Shown piece by piece: positions 26,724-36,975 of a stretch of 64,000 nt of DNA. The notes below the pieces were generated by a model, which made no database searches, had not been told where the DNA came from, and was given only the letters and a program-made list of their open reading frames with translations. Location of the stretch: NCBI RefSeq assembly GCF_023168145.1, contig NZ_BQYK01000003.1:151999-215998 (forward strand), in the 5' to 3' direction. Both the position numbers and the translations under genes were made by a program. Every line of letters starts with the position of its first letter. Within the stretch, counting starts at the first letter, position 1. The stretch is from Sporosarcina sp. NCCP-2222 (GTDB taxonomy: Bacteria > Bacillota > Bacilli > Bacillales_A > Planococcaceae).

Positions 26724-27071
26724 TTATTGTTCGTCATCCCGCACTTGGCGGAGCAATGATTCAATTCGATTTCCGTATTCGACAGAATCGTCAAATGCAA
26801 ATTCGATTTCAGGTGTTTTCCGTAGCCGGATCCTCTGTCCAATTTCAGAACGAATGAATCCTTTTGCTTTGGAAAGACCTTTTAACGTTTCTTCCTTTTT
26901 ATAATCGCTGCCTAGTACAGAGATGAAGACAGTCGCTTGTTGAAGATCACCAGTTACATCGACGTCTGTGACAGTCACAAATCCGATTCTCGGATCCTTC
27001 AATTTTTGGCCGATGATTTCGCCAAGCTCCTTTTTCATCTGCTCAGCAACTCGGTTCGATCGCATTGTCAT
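26724..27071 (-). CDS. rbfA: 30S ribosome-binding factor A
   Basis: 115-aa KH-like assembly factor that binds immature 30S subunits ([33 protein letters not shown]). Length is typical. The start is at 27071 (MTMRSNR) after GGGGTGAG; the ATG at 27065 is an alternative. It follows ylxP by 23 bp in the infB-ylxP-rbfA-truB order. Confidence 0.96.
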   Translation of the reverse strand: MTMRSNRVAEQMKKELGEIIGQKLKDPRIGFVTVTDVDVTGDLQQATVFISVLGSDYKKEETLKGLSKAKGFIRSEIGQRIRLRKTPEIEFAFDDSVEYGNRIESLLRQVRDDEQ

Positions 27072-27094
27072 GCACGCTCACCCCGATTCTAAAT

Positions 27095-27373
27095 TCAATA
27101 GTATTCCAGTTGAAGATCTGTCAGTTCCCATTCCGGATTGGATTCCAAAAAACGTATGGCTCTCCTGACTTCTCCTTCTGCAGGTTCTTTTGCTGAAGCG
27201 ACACAAACGAGTGCAATGACAGTCCGTTGCCATAGATCTTGATAATCTATTTCGGCAACAGATACATTGAAATCATTTTTCACACGCTCCATCATGCGTT
27301 GCAGGACAGAGCGCTTTCCCTTCAGCGAGTTGATGTCAGGAATGAAGAATGAACATTCCGCATAGACAATCAT
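27095..27373 (-). CDS. ylxP: YlxP family (DUF503) protein
   Basis: 92-aa protein of the DUF503/YlxP family ([33 protein letters not shown]). It is conserved between infB and rbfA in Firmicutes, and related proteins have been linked to ribosome assembly. Its start overlaps the infB stop by 4 nt (ATGA), so it is likely translated by coupling. The function is not established. Confidence 0.92.
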   Translation of the reverse strand: MIVYAECSFFIPDINSLKGKRSVLQRMMERVKNDFNVSVAEIDYQDLWQRTVIALVCVASAKEPAEGEVRRAIRFLESNPEWELTDLQLEYY

Positions 27374-29817
27374 ACCCGTTTGACTTCCTCCATTACGTAG
27401 GCTTCGATGATGTCGCCTTCTTTAATGTCATTAAAGTTCTTGATTGTAATACCGCATTCGTAGCCTTTCGCCACGTCCTTCACATCGTCCTTGAAGCGTT
27501 TTAATGTGTCCAATTCGCCTTCAAAGACAACGATGTTGTCACGGATAATACGCACACCGGAATCTCTTGTGATCTTGCCGTCAATGACATAGCTGCCGGC
27601 AATCGTACCGATTTTCGATACTTTGAAAGTCTCACGCACTTCTGCCTGGCCAATGACTTTTTCCACATATTCCGGATCCAACATACCTTTCATGGCTGCT
27701 TCAATTTCCTCAATCACTTTATAAATGACGCGGTGCAATCGAATATCGACGCCTTCTTCTTCCGCAGCACGTTTCGCATTGACATCAGGACGAACATTGA
27801 ATCCGATGACGATGGCATTGGATGCAGCAGCCAATGAAATGTCTGATTCGTTAATAGCGCCTGCTCCCGTGTGGATAATCTTAACGTTAACCCCTTCTAC
27901 ATCGATTTTCATCAATGAAGCTGCCATTGCTTCGACCGTACCTTGAACGTCCGCTTTGACAATTAGGTTAAGCTCTTTCATTTCGCCTTGTTTCATTTGG
28001 TCGAATAAGTTATCGAGTGTAACACGCGTTTTTTCAACACGCTGCTCTTGAAGCGCATCTCCCGCTCTCGACTCACCGATTTGACGGGCTGTCTTCTCGT
28101 CTTCGAAGACGACAAAACGGTCACCTGCCTGCGGAACATCGTTCAAGCCAGTAATTTCGACTGGAGTCGATGGACCCGCTTCTTTCACCCGGCGTCCTAC
28201 ATCATTGATCATCGCACGAACACGGCCGAATGTATTCCCGACAACGATTGGATCTCCTACATGCAACGTACCATTCTGCACAAGCAAGGTAGCAACAGAA
28301 CCGCGTCCACGATCCAATTGAGCTTCGATGACTGTACCACGAGCACGGATTCCAGGATTCGCTTTCAACTCTGCCACCTCAGAGACAAGGAGGACCATTT
28401 CAAGCAACTGTTCAATCCCTTCGCCTTTTAACGCAGAAATTGGGACGAAGATTGTGTCGCCTCCCCAGTCTTCCGCAACGAGGCCATGCTCGGTAAGCTC
28501 TTGCATTACTCGATCTGGGTTGGCACTTGGCTTATCCATTTTATTTACTGCGACGATGATTGGAACTTCCGCAGCTTTAGCATGGTTGATCGCCTCAATA
28601 GTTTGAGGCATAACGCCGTCATCCGCTGCAACAACAAGGATGGTAATATCCGTCACGCTGGCACCGCGTGCACGCATCGTTGTGAAAGCTTCGTGACCAG
28701 GAGTATCAAGGAATGTGATTTTCTTCCCAGCCTCCTCGATTTGATAAGCACCAATATGCTGCGTGATGCCTCCCGCTTCTCCCTGTGTCACTTTAGTATC
28801 ACGGATGGAGTCCAACAATGTTGTTTTACCATGGTCGACGTGACCCATGATTGTAACGACAGGAGGGCGTTCCGTTTCACCGGATTCCACTTCCTCATTC
28901 TCATCAAAATAAATTTCAAGATCAGTCACATCGATGCGGATTTCTTCCTCAACCTCCACACCATAGTCTGCGCAGATCAATTCAATTGCATCCTTATCCA
29001 GCTCTTGGTTAATTGTTGCCATAACCCCAAGCATGAATAATTTCTTAATGATTTCAGATGGTTCCTTGCCTAATTTTTGAGCTAGTTCGCCAACAGAAAG
29101 CGATTCATAGAACGTAATTTTTTCCGGCAACGGTTTTTCAACCTTAGGCATTGGAGTCGTTGGACGGTATCTCCGTCTTCCTTGGTTGATCCCTTTTGCT
29201 GGTGGACGGCCGCCTCTGCCACCTTGGCGATTGCCACCCTGGCCGCCTTGCGACTGGTTACGGTTGCCGCCTTGACCTTGTGTACGATTGGCGCCGCCTT
29301 GGTTATTCGGACGCTGTTGGCCGGATTGCGGACGATTGCCGCCTTGGCTACCCTGGCCGCCTGGTCTAGCTTGGCCTTGGCTTTGTTTATTACCGTTGCC
29401 CTGGCCGGCCGGGCGTTGTGGACCGCCTTGGCCTTGACGAGGTTTATTTTGGTTTTGATTTTGATTTTGATTTTGATTTTGGTTTTGGTTTTGATTTTGG
29501 CCTTGGTTTGGTCTTCCTTGGCCATTCGAACCGGAACGTTGGCCTGACCGGTTCTCATTTGAGTTTCGGCCTTGCTTTTGATCGCCTCGGTTTGCAGGAC
29601 GCGGTGCGTTCGGCTGCTTATTTCTTGCAGGAGCACCATTTGCAGGCTGTCCTTCGTTCTTTCTGCCGAACTTTGCATCCAATTTAGCTGTCGCATCATG
29701 ATCCAGCATAGACATGTGATTGGAAACATTCACATTAATTTTTCCTAATTCCTCAATGACTTCTTTACTCGTCCGATTCACTTTCTTCGCGTATTCGTGT
29801 ACACGTATCTTCGTCAT
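27370..29817 (-). CDS. infB: Translation initiation factor IF-2
   Basis: 815-aa GTPase that brings initiator tRNA to the 30S subunit. An N-terminal IF2-N domain ([19 protein letters not shown]) is followed by a long G/Q/N/R-rich, low-complexity linker (about residues 70-230). A second IF2-N domain, the G domain ([24 protein letters not shown]) and domains II-IV follow. It is about 100 residues longer than B. subtilis IF-2 because of the linker, which holds an (NQ)n run encoded by a hexamer repeat. The ATG at 29817 follows GGGGGTGGG and lies inside the 3' end of ylxQ. Confidence 0.97.
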   Translation of the reverse strand: MTKIRVHEYAKKVNRTSKEVIEELGKINVNVSNHMSMLDHDATAKLDAKFGRKNEGQPANGAPARNKQPNAPRPANRGDQKQGRNSNENRSGQRSGSNGQGRPNQGQNQNQNQNQNQNQNQNQNKPRQGQGGPQRPAGQGNGNKQSQGQARPGGQGSQGGNRPQSGQQRPNNQGGANRTQGQGGNRNQSQGGQGGNRQGGRGGRPPAKGINQGRRRYRPTTPMPKVEKPLPEKITFYESLSVGELAQKLGKEPSEIIKKLFMLGVMATINQELDKDAIELICADYGVEVEEEIRIDVTDLEIYFDENEEVESGETERPPVVTIMGHVDHGKTTLLDSIRDTKVTQGEAGGITQHIGAYQIEEAGKKITFLDTPGHEAFTTMRARGASVTDITILVVAADDGVMPQTIEAINHAKAAEVPIIVAVNKMDKPSANPDRVMQELTEHGLVAEDWGGDTIFVPISALKGEGIEQLLEMVLLVSEVAELKANPGIRARGTVIEAQLDRGRGSVATLLVQNGTLHVGDPIVVGNTFGRVRAMINDVGRRVKEAGPSTPVEITGLNDVPQAGDRFVVFEDEKTARQIGESRAGDALQEQRVEKTRVTLDNLFDQMKQGEMKELNLIVKADVQGTVEAMAASLMKIDVEGVNVKIIHTGAGAINESDISLAAASNAIVIGFNVRPDVNAKRAAEEEGVDIRLHRVIYKVIEEIEAAMKGMLDPEYVEKVIGQAEVRETFKVSKIGTIAGSYVIDGKITRDSGVRIIRDNIVVFEGELDTLKRFKDDVKDVAKGYECGITIKNFNDIKEGDIIEAYVMEEVKRV
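29451..29500 (-). repeat. Hexanucleotide tandem repeat in the infB linker
   Basis: About eight copies of a 6-bp unit (AATCAA or AACCAA on the coding strand) that encode alternating Asn-Gln. Copies differ only at one position. Unit length is a multiple of three, so copy-number change keeps the frame. Confidence 0.85.
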
Positions 29818-30142
29818 TAGCCCACCCCCGGTTAGATTCGTTGAGGAGCCCGGATAGTTTCCCGGCAAAACCGGCATCCGTTAACGCGAGAACGACCCGC
29901 GACTCTTTACCGATAGCATGCCCGAGTTCTTCTCTGGAACCTAGGACATGCTTCTCAACGTTATAAGAATTACATTTATCCGTAATTTTTTTCATTGTAT
30001 TTTTTGAAGCATCGTTCGACACAATCACCAGTTTGGCTTTGCCGTTTCTGATTTCACGAACGACCAGCTCTTCGCCTGTGACAATTTTCCTGGCCCGTGC
30101 CGCCATGCCTAGTGTTTGATAGATGGCCACTGAGTGACTCAT
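29765..30142 (-). CDS. ylxQ: L7Ae-family ribosomal/K-turn protein YlxQ
   Basis: 125-aa protein of the L7Ae/L30e/S12e family ([41 protein letters not shown]-like [11 protein letters not shown]). Family members bind kink-turn RNA. The core ends near residue 100, the usual length. Here the frame runs on for about 25 acidic/polar residues that overlap the first 53 nt of infB. The start ATG at 30142 overlaps the ylxR stop by 4 nt. Confidence 0.92.
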   Translation of the reverse strand: MSHSVAIYQTLGMAARARKIVTGEELVVREIRNGKAKLVIVSNDASKNTMKKITDKCNSYNVEKHVLGSREELGHAIGKESRVVLALTDAGFAGKLSGLLNESNRGWANDEDTCTRIREESESDE

Positions 30143-30417
30143 TTGAGAGCCTCTCGGCGAATGGCATGCAGTAAATCCTCAAATACCTGCTCAGGGACTG
30201 CCACGCCCAATTGCTTTTCAATTGAATGGTTACGGCGTGCCGCCTCAACAGCGGATTCCGTCTTCGACACATAGGTGCCTCTACCTGATTTCTTTCCGGT
30301 CAAATCGACCGAGACTTCGCCTTCCTTCGTACGTACGATCCGTATCATTTCCTTTTTCGGGAACATTTCTCCAGTCGCCGCACATTTGCGCAAAGGCACT
30401 TTACGATTATTCGTCAT
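30139..30417 (-). CDS. ylxR: YlxR family RNA-binding protein (RNase P modulator, RnpM)
   Basis: 92-aa protein with the YlxR fold (KVPLRKCAATGEMFPKKEMIRIV; the GRGTYV motif in the middle). The family is found between nusA and ylxQ. Work in B. subtilis indicates that it binds RNase P RNA and modulates its activity (RnpM); the same role is assumed here. The ATG at 30417 is preceded by GGGAGG. Confidence 0.92.
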   Translation of the reverse strand: MTNNRKVPLRKCAATGEMFPKKEMIRIVRTKEGEVSVDLTGKKSGRGTYVSKTESAVEAARRNHSIEKQLGVAVPEQVFEDLLHAIRREALK

Positions 30418-30436
30418 GAGAAGTCAGCCTCCCACA

Positions 30437-31642
30437 TCAATTGTCATCATTTGTATCTGCGTATAGATCGATCGCTTCGTCTGCTTCCGGCTCTTCCATG
30501 CTGTATGGATCGTCGTTATACACATCGTCGCCAACTTCTTCCGCGCTATATACGTCCACTTCTTCTTGGAACAAGATGTTTTGGCCGGCAGAAGGATAGA
30601 TTCCCATTTCGCGAGCATCTGTTTCACTCTTGATATCAATTTTCCAGCCAGTCAGCTTAGCTGCAAGGCGGGCATTTTGGCCTCTTTTCCCGATTGCAAG
30701 AGACAATTGATAGTCAGGAACGACAACAGTTGTGGATTTCTCTTCTTCATTTACTTGGACATCCAGCACTTTAGAAGGGCTCAATGCATTCGCAACGAAA
30801 ACAACAGGGTCTTCAGACCACTCAACAATATCGACTTTCTCGCCGTTCAATTCGTTTGAGATGGATTGCACGCGGGCGCCTCTTGAGCCTACGCATGAGC
30901 CGACAGGATCGACTTCTTCGTTATTCGTATGGACCGAAATTTTCGACCGGTCTCCTGCTTCGCGCGCGATGGATTTGATTTCAACCGTGCCGTCATAGAT
31001 TTCAGGCACTTCCATTTCAAAAAGTCTGCGAAGCAATCCAGGATGTGTACGGGATACGAATACTTGCGGCCCCCGTGAAGTGCGTTCCACCTTTGTGATG
31101 TAGACTTTGATCCTGTCATGGGGCTGGTAGGATTCCGATTGAATCTGCTCTGCTACAGGTAGGACAGCCTCCACTTTCCCAAGCCCAACATAAATATTGC
31201 GCTGATCGAGCCGTTCTACAATCCCGTTGACAATATCATCTTCCCGGTCCACATACTCATCATAGATTAACCCGCGTTCCGCTTCACGGACACGCTGCGT
31301 GACAACTTGTTTCGCTGTTTGCGCTGCAATTCGCCCGAAATCACGCGGTGTCACTTCTTCCTCGACAATATCGCCGATTTCGTAAGCAGGATTGATCATA
31401 TGTGCATCTTCCAGCGCAATTTCAAGTCTTTCGTCTTCGACTTCTTCCACCACATCTTTGCGGGCGTAGACTTTCATCGTCCCTTTTTCAAGGTTCAAAT
31501 CAACCCGGACATTTTGCGCTTGGTTAAAATTACGTTTATAAGCAGTCACAAGTGCCGCTTCAATTGCTTCCACTAATACATCCCTTGAAATGCCCTTCTG
31601 TTTCTCAAGAGCTGTCAGTGCATCGAGTAGATCACTACTCAT
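30437..31642 (-). CDS. nusA: Transcription termination/antitermination factor NusA
   Basis: 401-aa RNA-polymerase-associated factor. It has an N-terminal RNAP-binding domain ([22 protein letters not shown]), an S1 domain ([17 protein letters not shown]), then KH1 and KH2 ([34 protein letters not shown]). The tail after residue about 365 is strongly acidic and tyrosine-rich and makes the protein about 30 residues longer than that of B. subtilis. It stands in the rimP-nusA-ylxR operon. The start at 31642 follows GGGGAGTG. Confidence 0.96.
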   Translation of the reverse strand: MSSDLLDALTALEKQKGISRDVLVEAIEAALVTAYKRNFNQAQNVRVDLNLEKGTMKVYARKDVVEEVEDERLEIALEDAHMINPAYEIGDIVEEEVTPRDFGRIAAQTAKQVVTQRVREAERGLIYDEYVDREDDIVNGIVERLDQRNIYVGLGKVEAVLPVAEQIQSESYQPHDRIKVYITKVERTSRGPQVFVSRTHPGLLRRLFEMEVPEIYDGTVEIKSIAREAGDRSKISVHTNNEEVDPVGSCVGSRGARVQSISNELNGEKVDIVEWSEDPVVFVANALSPSKVLDVQVNEEEKSTTVVVPDYQLSLAIGKRGQNARLAAKLTGWKIDIKSETDAREMGIYPSAGQNILFQEEVDVYSAEEVGDDVYNDDPYSMEEPEADEAIDLYADTNDDN

Positions 31643-31666
31643 TGTTCTTCACTCCCCTAAATTCAA

Positions 31667-32143
31667 TTATGCGGAAAAATCGATCGCCAGACGTGCGAAT
31701 GCAATCTTTTCCTTTTCAATTTCCACTGTTACTTTTCTAGTTTTTATTCGCATTTGGATCTCCACTTTTTCGGGAGTGTATGAAAGCAGATAGCCTTCAA
31801 ACTCTTTCATGCCATTCACAGGCTCGTATGTTTTGACGAACACATATTGGCCGACAGCTCGTTGAAAATCCTCTTCTTTTTTGAGAGGACGCTCAGCCCC
31901 GGGTGAAGAAACTTCAAGGAAATAGTTTTGTGGGATTGGATCGGTCCGGTCCAACTCTTCGCTCAGCCTTTCACTGACGAGCGCACATTGTTCGATATCG
32001 ATATTCCCTTCTGGGGTATCAATATAGACACGTAAAAACCAGTCTTTTCCTTCTTTCACAAACTCGACATCGATCAGCTCCAAGTTGAAATCTTCTACAA
32101 TCGGCTTGACAAGCTGTTCGACTTCTTCTGTTATTTTACTCAT
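31667..32143 (-). CDS. rimP: Ribosome maturation factor RimP
   Basis: 158-aa 30S assembly factor with two domains (LELIDVEFVKEGKDWFLRVYID; LEVSSPGAERPLKKEEDF). It is the first gene of the operon running to ribF. The ATG at 32143 has GGGAGG upstream. The roughly 110-nt leader contains a GCCGG/TCGGC hairpin but no recognised riboregulator. Confidence 0.95.
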   Translation of the reverse strand: MSKITEEVEQLVKPIVEDFNLELIDVEFVKEGKDWFLRVYIDTPEGNIDIEQCALVSERLSEELDRTDPIPQNYFLEVSSPGAERPLKKEEDFQRAVGQYVFVKTYEPVNGMKEFEGYLLSYTPEKVEIQMRIKTRKVTVEIEKEKIAFARLAIDFSA

Positions 32144-32256
32144 TTTAAACCTCCCGAACGTGAATTCTAATCGCTATGCCCCGGCGCACCTGCCGACTCT
32201 CCGGCTTTTGTACCTGATACATGGATAGGTCAAATTCAGCCGAGCGAGGTAAAATA

Positions 32257-32262
32257 AGTATA
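32257..32262 (-). promoter_or_regulatory. Possible -10 of the rimP-nusA-infB operon
   Basis: Minus strand TATACT just downstream of the polC terminator and about 115 bp upstream of rimP. No good -35; reported because a promoter is expected here after a strong terminator. Confidence 0.3.
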
Positions 32263-32270
32263 GACAACAG

Positions 32271-32297
32271 AAAAGAGCGGGAAACCCCACTCTTTTT
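32271..32297 (-). terminator. Intrinsic terminator after polC
   Basis: AAAGAGTGGG / CCCGCTCTTT stem with one G-T pair and a T-run on the minus strand, about 105 bp beyond the polC stop. Confidence 0.88.
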
Positions 32298-32402
32298 ACG
32301 CGAGACTTATAGCAAAAGTTGCTACAATTATACCACCTGGTGCACTTCTATGCAAATAATGTGCATGGCTGGTGAATTGTAACGCGCTTTCCTGTCTGCA
32401 AA

Positions 32403-35400
32403 TTAGAACAGTGACAGTTGGTTCGTATCTGGCATTCCTTCCAAACAACCAAGGGTATCCATATATTCAACGACTGTCTTCGAAACTCTGCCCCGCTGCT
32501 GTAAATCCTCTTTCGATAGGAAAATCCCGTCTTTTCGGGCTTCTACAATCATTTTGGCGACGTTCGTCCCGAGTGAAGGAATCGAGTTGAACGGCGGGAT
32601 GAGCTTATTATCCTCAATAATGAAATCCGTGGCGTCTGACTTGTACAGGTCTGGTTTCGCGATGGAAAATCCTCTTTCACACATCTCGAGTGAAATTTCC
32701 AACACGGTCAATAAGCTTTTCTCTTTCGGTGAGGCATCCAATCCCTTGTCGTTGATCTCTTTAATTTTCGCACGTATAGAAGCCGGTCCCTTGGTCATGG
32801 TGACCAGGTCATAATCAGTGGCACGAACAGTAAAGTACGCCGCATAATACATGATCGGGTGATGCACCTTGAAATAGGCGATGCGCAATGCCATGAGAAC
32901 GTAGGCGGCCGCATGGGCTTTCGGAAACATGTACTTGATTTTCTTACAAGAATCGATATACCAATCCGGCACGTTATTCGCTTTCATTTCGGCTTCAAAT
33001 TCAGGAGTCAGCCCTTTCCCCTTACGCACTGATTCCATGATCTTAAAGGCGATGGACGGTTCCAGCCCTTGGTAAATCAGGTACACCATAATATCATCAC
33101 GACAGCCGATTACATCAGACAACTCACAAATTTTATTTTGAATTAATTCTTGTGCATTGCCGAGCCATACATCCGTCCCATGCGACAGGCCGGAAATTTG
33201 AATGAGCTCTGAAAATGTAGATGGCTTCGTCTCTTCCAACATTTGACGTACAAATCGGGTTCCGAACTCCGGCACGCCAAGTGTCCCTGTCTTGCAGTCG
33301 ATCTGCTCCTCTGTGACCCCAAGTGACGAAGTGCCGCTGAAGAGTGCCATAACCCCATCGTCATCCGGCGGTATTGTTTTCGGGTCGATGCCTGACAAAT
33401 CTTCCAGCATCTTGATCATGGTCGGATCATCGTGTCCCAGAATATCCAGTTTCAATAAGTTGTTATCAATGGAGTGGAAGTCAAAATGTGTTGTCCGCCA
33501 ACTTGAGCCGGTATCATCAGCTGGATACTGGATTGGCGTGAAATCGAAAATCTCCATATGGTCTGGCACAACTATAATTCCGCCCGGATGCTGCCCTGTA
33601 TTACGTTTTACACCTGTACAGCCTTGAACTAGGCGATCGATCTCGGCACCGCGGAGGTGAAGATTATTGTCGTTCATATACCCTCTGACATACCCATAAG
33701 CAGTTTTTTCGGCAACCGTTCCGATTGTACCGGCACGATACACGAAATCCTCACCAAATAGCACCTTCGTATAATTATGGGCGTGCGCTTGGTATTCTCC
33801 ACTAAAGTTCAAATCAATGTCGGGAACTTTGTCGCCGTTGAATCCTAGGAACGTTTCAAACGGAATATCCTGGCCATCTTTTTTGAACATCGTTCCACAT
33901 GACGGGCAGGCCTTATCCGGCAAGTCAAAACCGGACCCGACCGATCCGTCATCAAAGAACTCGGAAGTTTTACATGACGGACAAATATAGTGCGGAGGCA
34001 TTGGATTCACTTCTGTGATTTCCATCATGGTCGCTACTAGGGAAGAACCGACTGATCCACGGGAACCGACCAGATACCCGTCATCCAAAGATTTCTTAAC
34101 TAGTTTATGAGAAATAAGATAAATAACCGCAAATCCATTACCGATAATCGAAGTCAATTCCTTCTCAATTCTCGCCTCAATAATTTCAGGAAGCTCTTCT
34201 CCATATATTTTATGGGCCATATCATATGTCAGCTGGCGAACTTCCTCATCTGCCCCTTCGATAGCAGGCGGATAGAGATCGTCTTTAATAACCTTCACGT
34301 CCCCTATGCGTTCCATAATGGCCTTTGGATTATCAATAACGATCTGCTGTGCTATCTCATCACCCAGGAAAGAAAACTCATCGAGCATTTCATTCGTCGT
34401 TCTGAAGTGGACGGACGGCAAGGAGTGGCGGTTTAATGGATTGGCACCGCCTTGGGAACGAACAAGAACCTGCCGATACATCCCATCATTTTCGTCAATG
34501 TAATGCACATTTCCTGTCGCACAAACCGGAAGGCCTGTCTTCTTGCCCAGTTTGATCATTTTCCGCATAATGTCTTCCATATTCCATTCATCGCGTATCA
34601 ATTCCAGTTCAATCAAATGGGAATAGACCGGCTTCGGATGTAGCTCAAGGTAATCATAAAACTTGGCAATTTCCTCTACTTCTTCAAGCGATTTCTGCAT
34701 CAGCCCTTCAAAAACTTCACCTTTATCACAGCCGGATCCAACCAGCAGCCCTTCACGGTGTTTCATCAATAATGAGCGGGGAATCCGAGGCACCCGATAG
34801 AAATAGTTAAGGTGCGAGTAGGATACGAGTTTGAACAAATTTTTCAAGCCCGTATCATTTGCAACTAACAACGTGCAATGAGATGGCCGAGATCGTTTAT
34901 AAGCATCTCCTTCGCCGATGTTTTTATTGAAGTCGTCGAGCCACTCAATTCCTTTTTCAGCAGCATCCTTCATAAGTTTCACGAATAAGTATGCTGTTGC
35001 TTCCGTGTCGTAGATCGCACGGTGATGCTGTGTCAATTCAATATCAAATTTCTTGGCCAATGTGTTGAGCCGATGATTTCTTAACTCGGGGTATAGGAAG
35101 CGAGCAAGTTCCAGCGTATCGATGACTGGATAATTTTTGTCATGGACGCCAGTCTTTTTGCTAGCTTCGTAAAAGAATCCCATATCAAAAGATGCGTTAT
35201 GCGCAACGAGTATGGAATCCCCGATAAACGTTTTAAAGTCACGGATAACTTCCTCGACTTCCGGCGCATCTTTCACCATGTCATCTGTAATTCCCGTCAA
35301 TTCCGTTGTCGTCGAAGACAACGGATGATGCGGATTGGCAAACCGTTCAAAACGTTCGGTGATTTCCCCGTTTTGCACTTTTACTGCAGCGAGTTCGATG

Positions 35401-36713
35401 ATTGTGTCATATACAGCAGAAAGACCTGTTGTTTCCACGTCAAAAACAACATATGTATCGTCTTCCAGCTTACGATGCTGTTCATCGTATACGATTGGAA
35501 CCCCATCATCGACCAGATTGGCCTCCAAACCGAAAAGGACTTTAATGCCATGCTTTTTCCCGGCTGAATAGGCTTCTGGGAATGATTGGACATTGGCGTG
35601 ATCCGTTATGGCAACAGCAGGATGGCCCCATTTCGCAGCCTGCGCTACGAGTGCAGACGCGGATGTCACTCCATCCATCTGGCTCATATTCGTATGGGCA
35701 TGCAATTCAATCCGTTTTCGATCGTCAGGCGCTTTGTCCTTTCTGACAATCGGCGGAACTTCCATGATATCTTGCGCCATCATAATTAGATCCCGCACAA
35801 ACGTATCGTTTTGAATACTCCCTCTCGCCCGGACCCACGCGCCTTTCTTCATTGTTTTCATCAATTCGGCATCTTCGTTGTCCCTGGAGAACATTTTGAC
35901 AAGGATGGAATCGGTATAATCTGTTACTTTGATTGTCAGCAATGAACGTCCGCTTCGAAGTTCCCTCACTTCTGCATCAAATACGTATCCTTCGATCGTT
36001 ACACGGCGTTCTTCGTCTTGTATTGTTTTAATATCAAGGATCGGTTCATCCGGTTTGATTGGTACACCAAGGACAAACGGCCTGTTGTTTTCAGGGCTGT
36101 CCTTTTTGGTCGTGTCACGCTCTTGCATAGAAGCCAGTGCTTTCAGGGCATAAGCCTCTTCCTCTGCTTGCCGAGCTGCCATGAATGCGAGGCGCGCTTC
36201 TTCTTCCTCCTTGTTTTCTTCTTGCAAATGAAAATCGAATAACAGGGAAGGAAACCCGAACGTGCCATAGACCTCCGCTAGCAATTTTGCATATTTATTC
36301 TTCAATGTCTGCATTTCAAACTCGGTACCCGAACCGAGCATGAGCTTTTCCCCTTTGACTTCTGGACGCTGATTGCTGAGGCGCTCACGAATCGGAGGAG
36401 ACATATCTTGTATTTCTTCCAAAATCAACGGCCAATAGCTGGTGATCAGCTCTTGATCCATCCTTCTCTCTCGGCATGTAACGTGGAGCTGAATGGTCGC
36501 AATCGATGCAAAAGCATCCAAAACACGCTGTTTGAGGGTTTTATAGACAGCAATCGGCAATGGCTGGTCATTGACAATTTCAAACCGCCAAATCCTCGAT
36601 TTTTTATGAATCGCCAGCCGCTCTAACGTGGCATTCTCAAAGTGCACGACAAACTGATCGTCGGTCATATTAATTTGTTGCAACAAAGTCATCAATTTCA
36701 TTTTTCCGTCCAT
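32403..36713 (-). CDS. polC: DNA polymerase III subunit alpha, Gram-positive PolC type
   Basis: 1436-aa replicative polymerase, nearly identical in length to B. subtilis PolC. An N-terminal domain and an OB fold are followed by a PHP domain ([14 protein letters not shown], starting near residue 335). A DnaQ-like 3'-5' exonuclease is inserted in it ([29 protein letters not shown]). A zinc-finger region ([18 protein letters not shown]) and the polymerase palm and fingers ([22 protein letters not shown]) follow. The start at 36713 follows AAAGGAGG. The 262-bp spacer to the ProRS-like gene carries a terminator and an unassigned leader. Confidence 0.98.
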   Translation of the reverse strand: MDGKMKLMTLLQQINMTDDQFVVHFENATLERLAIHKKSRIWRFEIVNDQPLPIAVYKTLKQRVLDAFASIATIQLHVTCRERRMDQELITSYWPLILEEIQDMSPPIRERLSNQRPEVKGEKLMLGSGTEFEMQTLKNKYAKLLAEVYGTFGFPSLLFDFHLQEENKEEEEARLAFMAARQAEEEAYALKALASMQERDTTKKDSPENNRPFVLGVPIKPDEPILDIKTIQDEERRVTIEGYVFDAEVRELRSGRSLLTIKVTDYTDSILVKMFSRDNEDAELMKTMKKGAWVRARGSIQNDTFVRDLIMMAQDIMEVPPIVRKDKAPDDRKRIELHAHTNMSQMDGVTSASALVAQAAKWGHPAVAITDHANVQSFPEAYSAGKKHGIKVLFGLEANLVDDGVPIVYDEQHRKLEDDTYVVFDVETTGLSAVYDTIIELAAVKVQNGEITERFERFANPHHPLSSTTTELTGITDDMVKDAPEVEEVIRDFKTFIGDSILVAHNASFDMGFFYEASKKTGVHDKNYPVIDTLELARFLYPELRNHRLNTLAKKFDIELTQHHRAIYDTEATAYLFVKLMKDAAEKGIEWLDDFNKNIGEGDAYKRSRPSHCTLLVANDTGLKNLFKLVSYSHLNYFYRVPRIPRSLLMKHREGLLVGSGCDKGEVFEGLMQKSLEEVEEIAKFYDYLELHPKPVYSHLIELELIRDEWNMEDIMRKMIKLGKKTGLPVCATGNVHYIDENDGMYRQVLVRSQGGANPLNRHSLPSVHFRTTNEMLDEFSFLGDEIAQQIVIDNPKAIMERIGDVKVIKDDLYPPAIEGADEEVRQLTYDMAHKIYGEELPEIIEARIEKELTSIIGNGFAVIYLISHKLVKKSLDDGYLVGSRGSVGSSLVATMMEITEVNPMPPHYICPSCKTSEFFDDGSVGSGFDLPDKACPSCGTMFKKDGQDIPFETFLGFNGDKVPDIDLNFSGEYQAHAHNYTKVLFGEDFVYRAGTIGTVAEKTAYGYVRGYMNDNNLHLRGAEIDRLVQGCTGVKRNTGQHPGGIIVVPDHMEIFDFTPIQYPADDTGSSWRTTHFDFHSIDNNLLKLDILGHDDPTMIKMLEDLSGIDPKTIPPDDDGVMALFSGTSSLGVTEEQIDCKTGTLGVPEFGTRFVRQMLEETKPSTFSELIQISGLSHGTDVWLGNAQELIQNKICELSDVIGCRDDIMVYLIYQGLEPSIAFKIMESVRKGKGLTPEFEAEMKANNVPDWYIDSCKKIKYMFPKAHAAAYVLMALRIAYFKVHHPIMYYAAYFTVRATDYDLVTMTKGPASIRAKIKEINDKGLDASPKEKSLLTVLEISLEMCERGFSIAKPDLYKSDATDFIIEDNKLIPPFNSIPSLGTNVAKMIVEARKDGIFLSKEDLQQRGRVSKTVVEYMDTLGCLEGMPDTNQLSLF

Positions 36714-36930
36714 GGGACATCCTCCTTTCTGCCTGCGATCTTGTTATGCCCGAAGCAAAACAAAAAAGGAAACCACCAGCAAATTGACATTCTTGATGTG
36801 TCTGTCCAAGACATGGACTGACCCATCATGCTGTTACGTTTCTGCAGCTTTTCAATTTCCACAGGATCTAATTCTATCTACTCGCTATTATGTAGAAAGC
36901 ACATTCAGAAACACGAATTATTTGGTCAGG

Positions 36931-36968
36931 GAAAAACAAGGGAAGCGCTGTTTCGCAGCCTTCCCTTG
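36931..36968 (-). terminator. Intrinsic terminator after the proS-like gene
   Basis: CAAGGGAAGGC / GC-GCTTCCCTTG stem followed by TTTTTCCC on the minus strand, immediately after the stop codon. The remaining about 215 nt up to polC have no T-box signature; -10-like CATAAT and TAGAAT occur without matching -35 elements. Confidence 0.88.
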
Positions 36969-36975
36969 AGTCAAA

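Noticed and set aside
28486-29040. 184-codon open frame on the plus strand opposite infB
   Set aside because: It lies antisense to highly conserved IF-2 sequence, has no ribosome-binding site or domain, and follows codon bias of the opposite strand.
29182-29547. Low-complexity plus-strand ORF with Leu-Ile-Leu and Ala-Leu-Ala runs
   Set aside because: It is the reverse-complement shadow of the Gly/Gln/Asn-rich IF-2 linker.
29820-29877. Upstream extension of infB by 20 residues
   Set aside because: The canonical IF2-N domain starts at [12 protein letters not shown], which has its own GGGGGTGGG site; the extension lies in ylxQ coding sequence.
36714-36975. Possible T-box or other riboswitch upstream of polC or the proS-like gene
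   Set aside because: No TGGNACCGCG T-box sequence or specifier-loop pattern was found in either leader; only ordinary terminators are visible.
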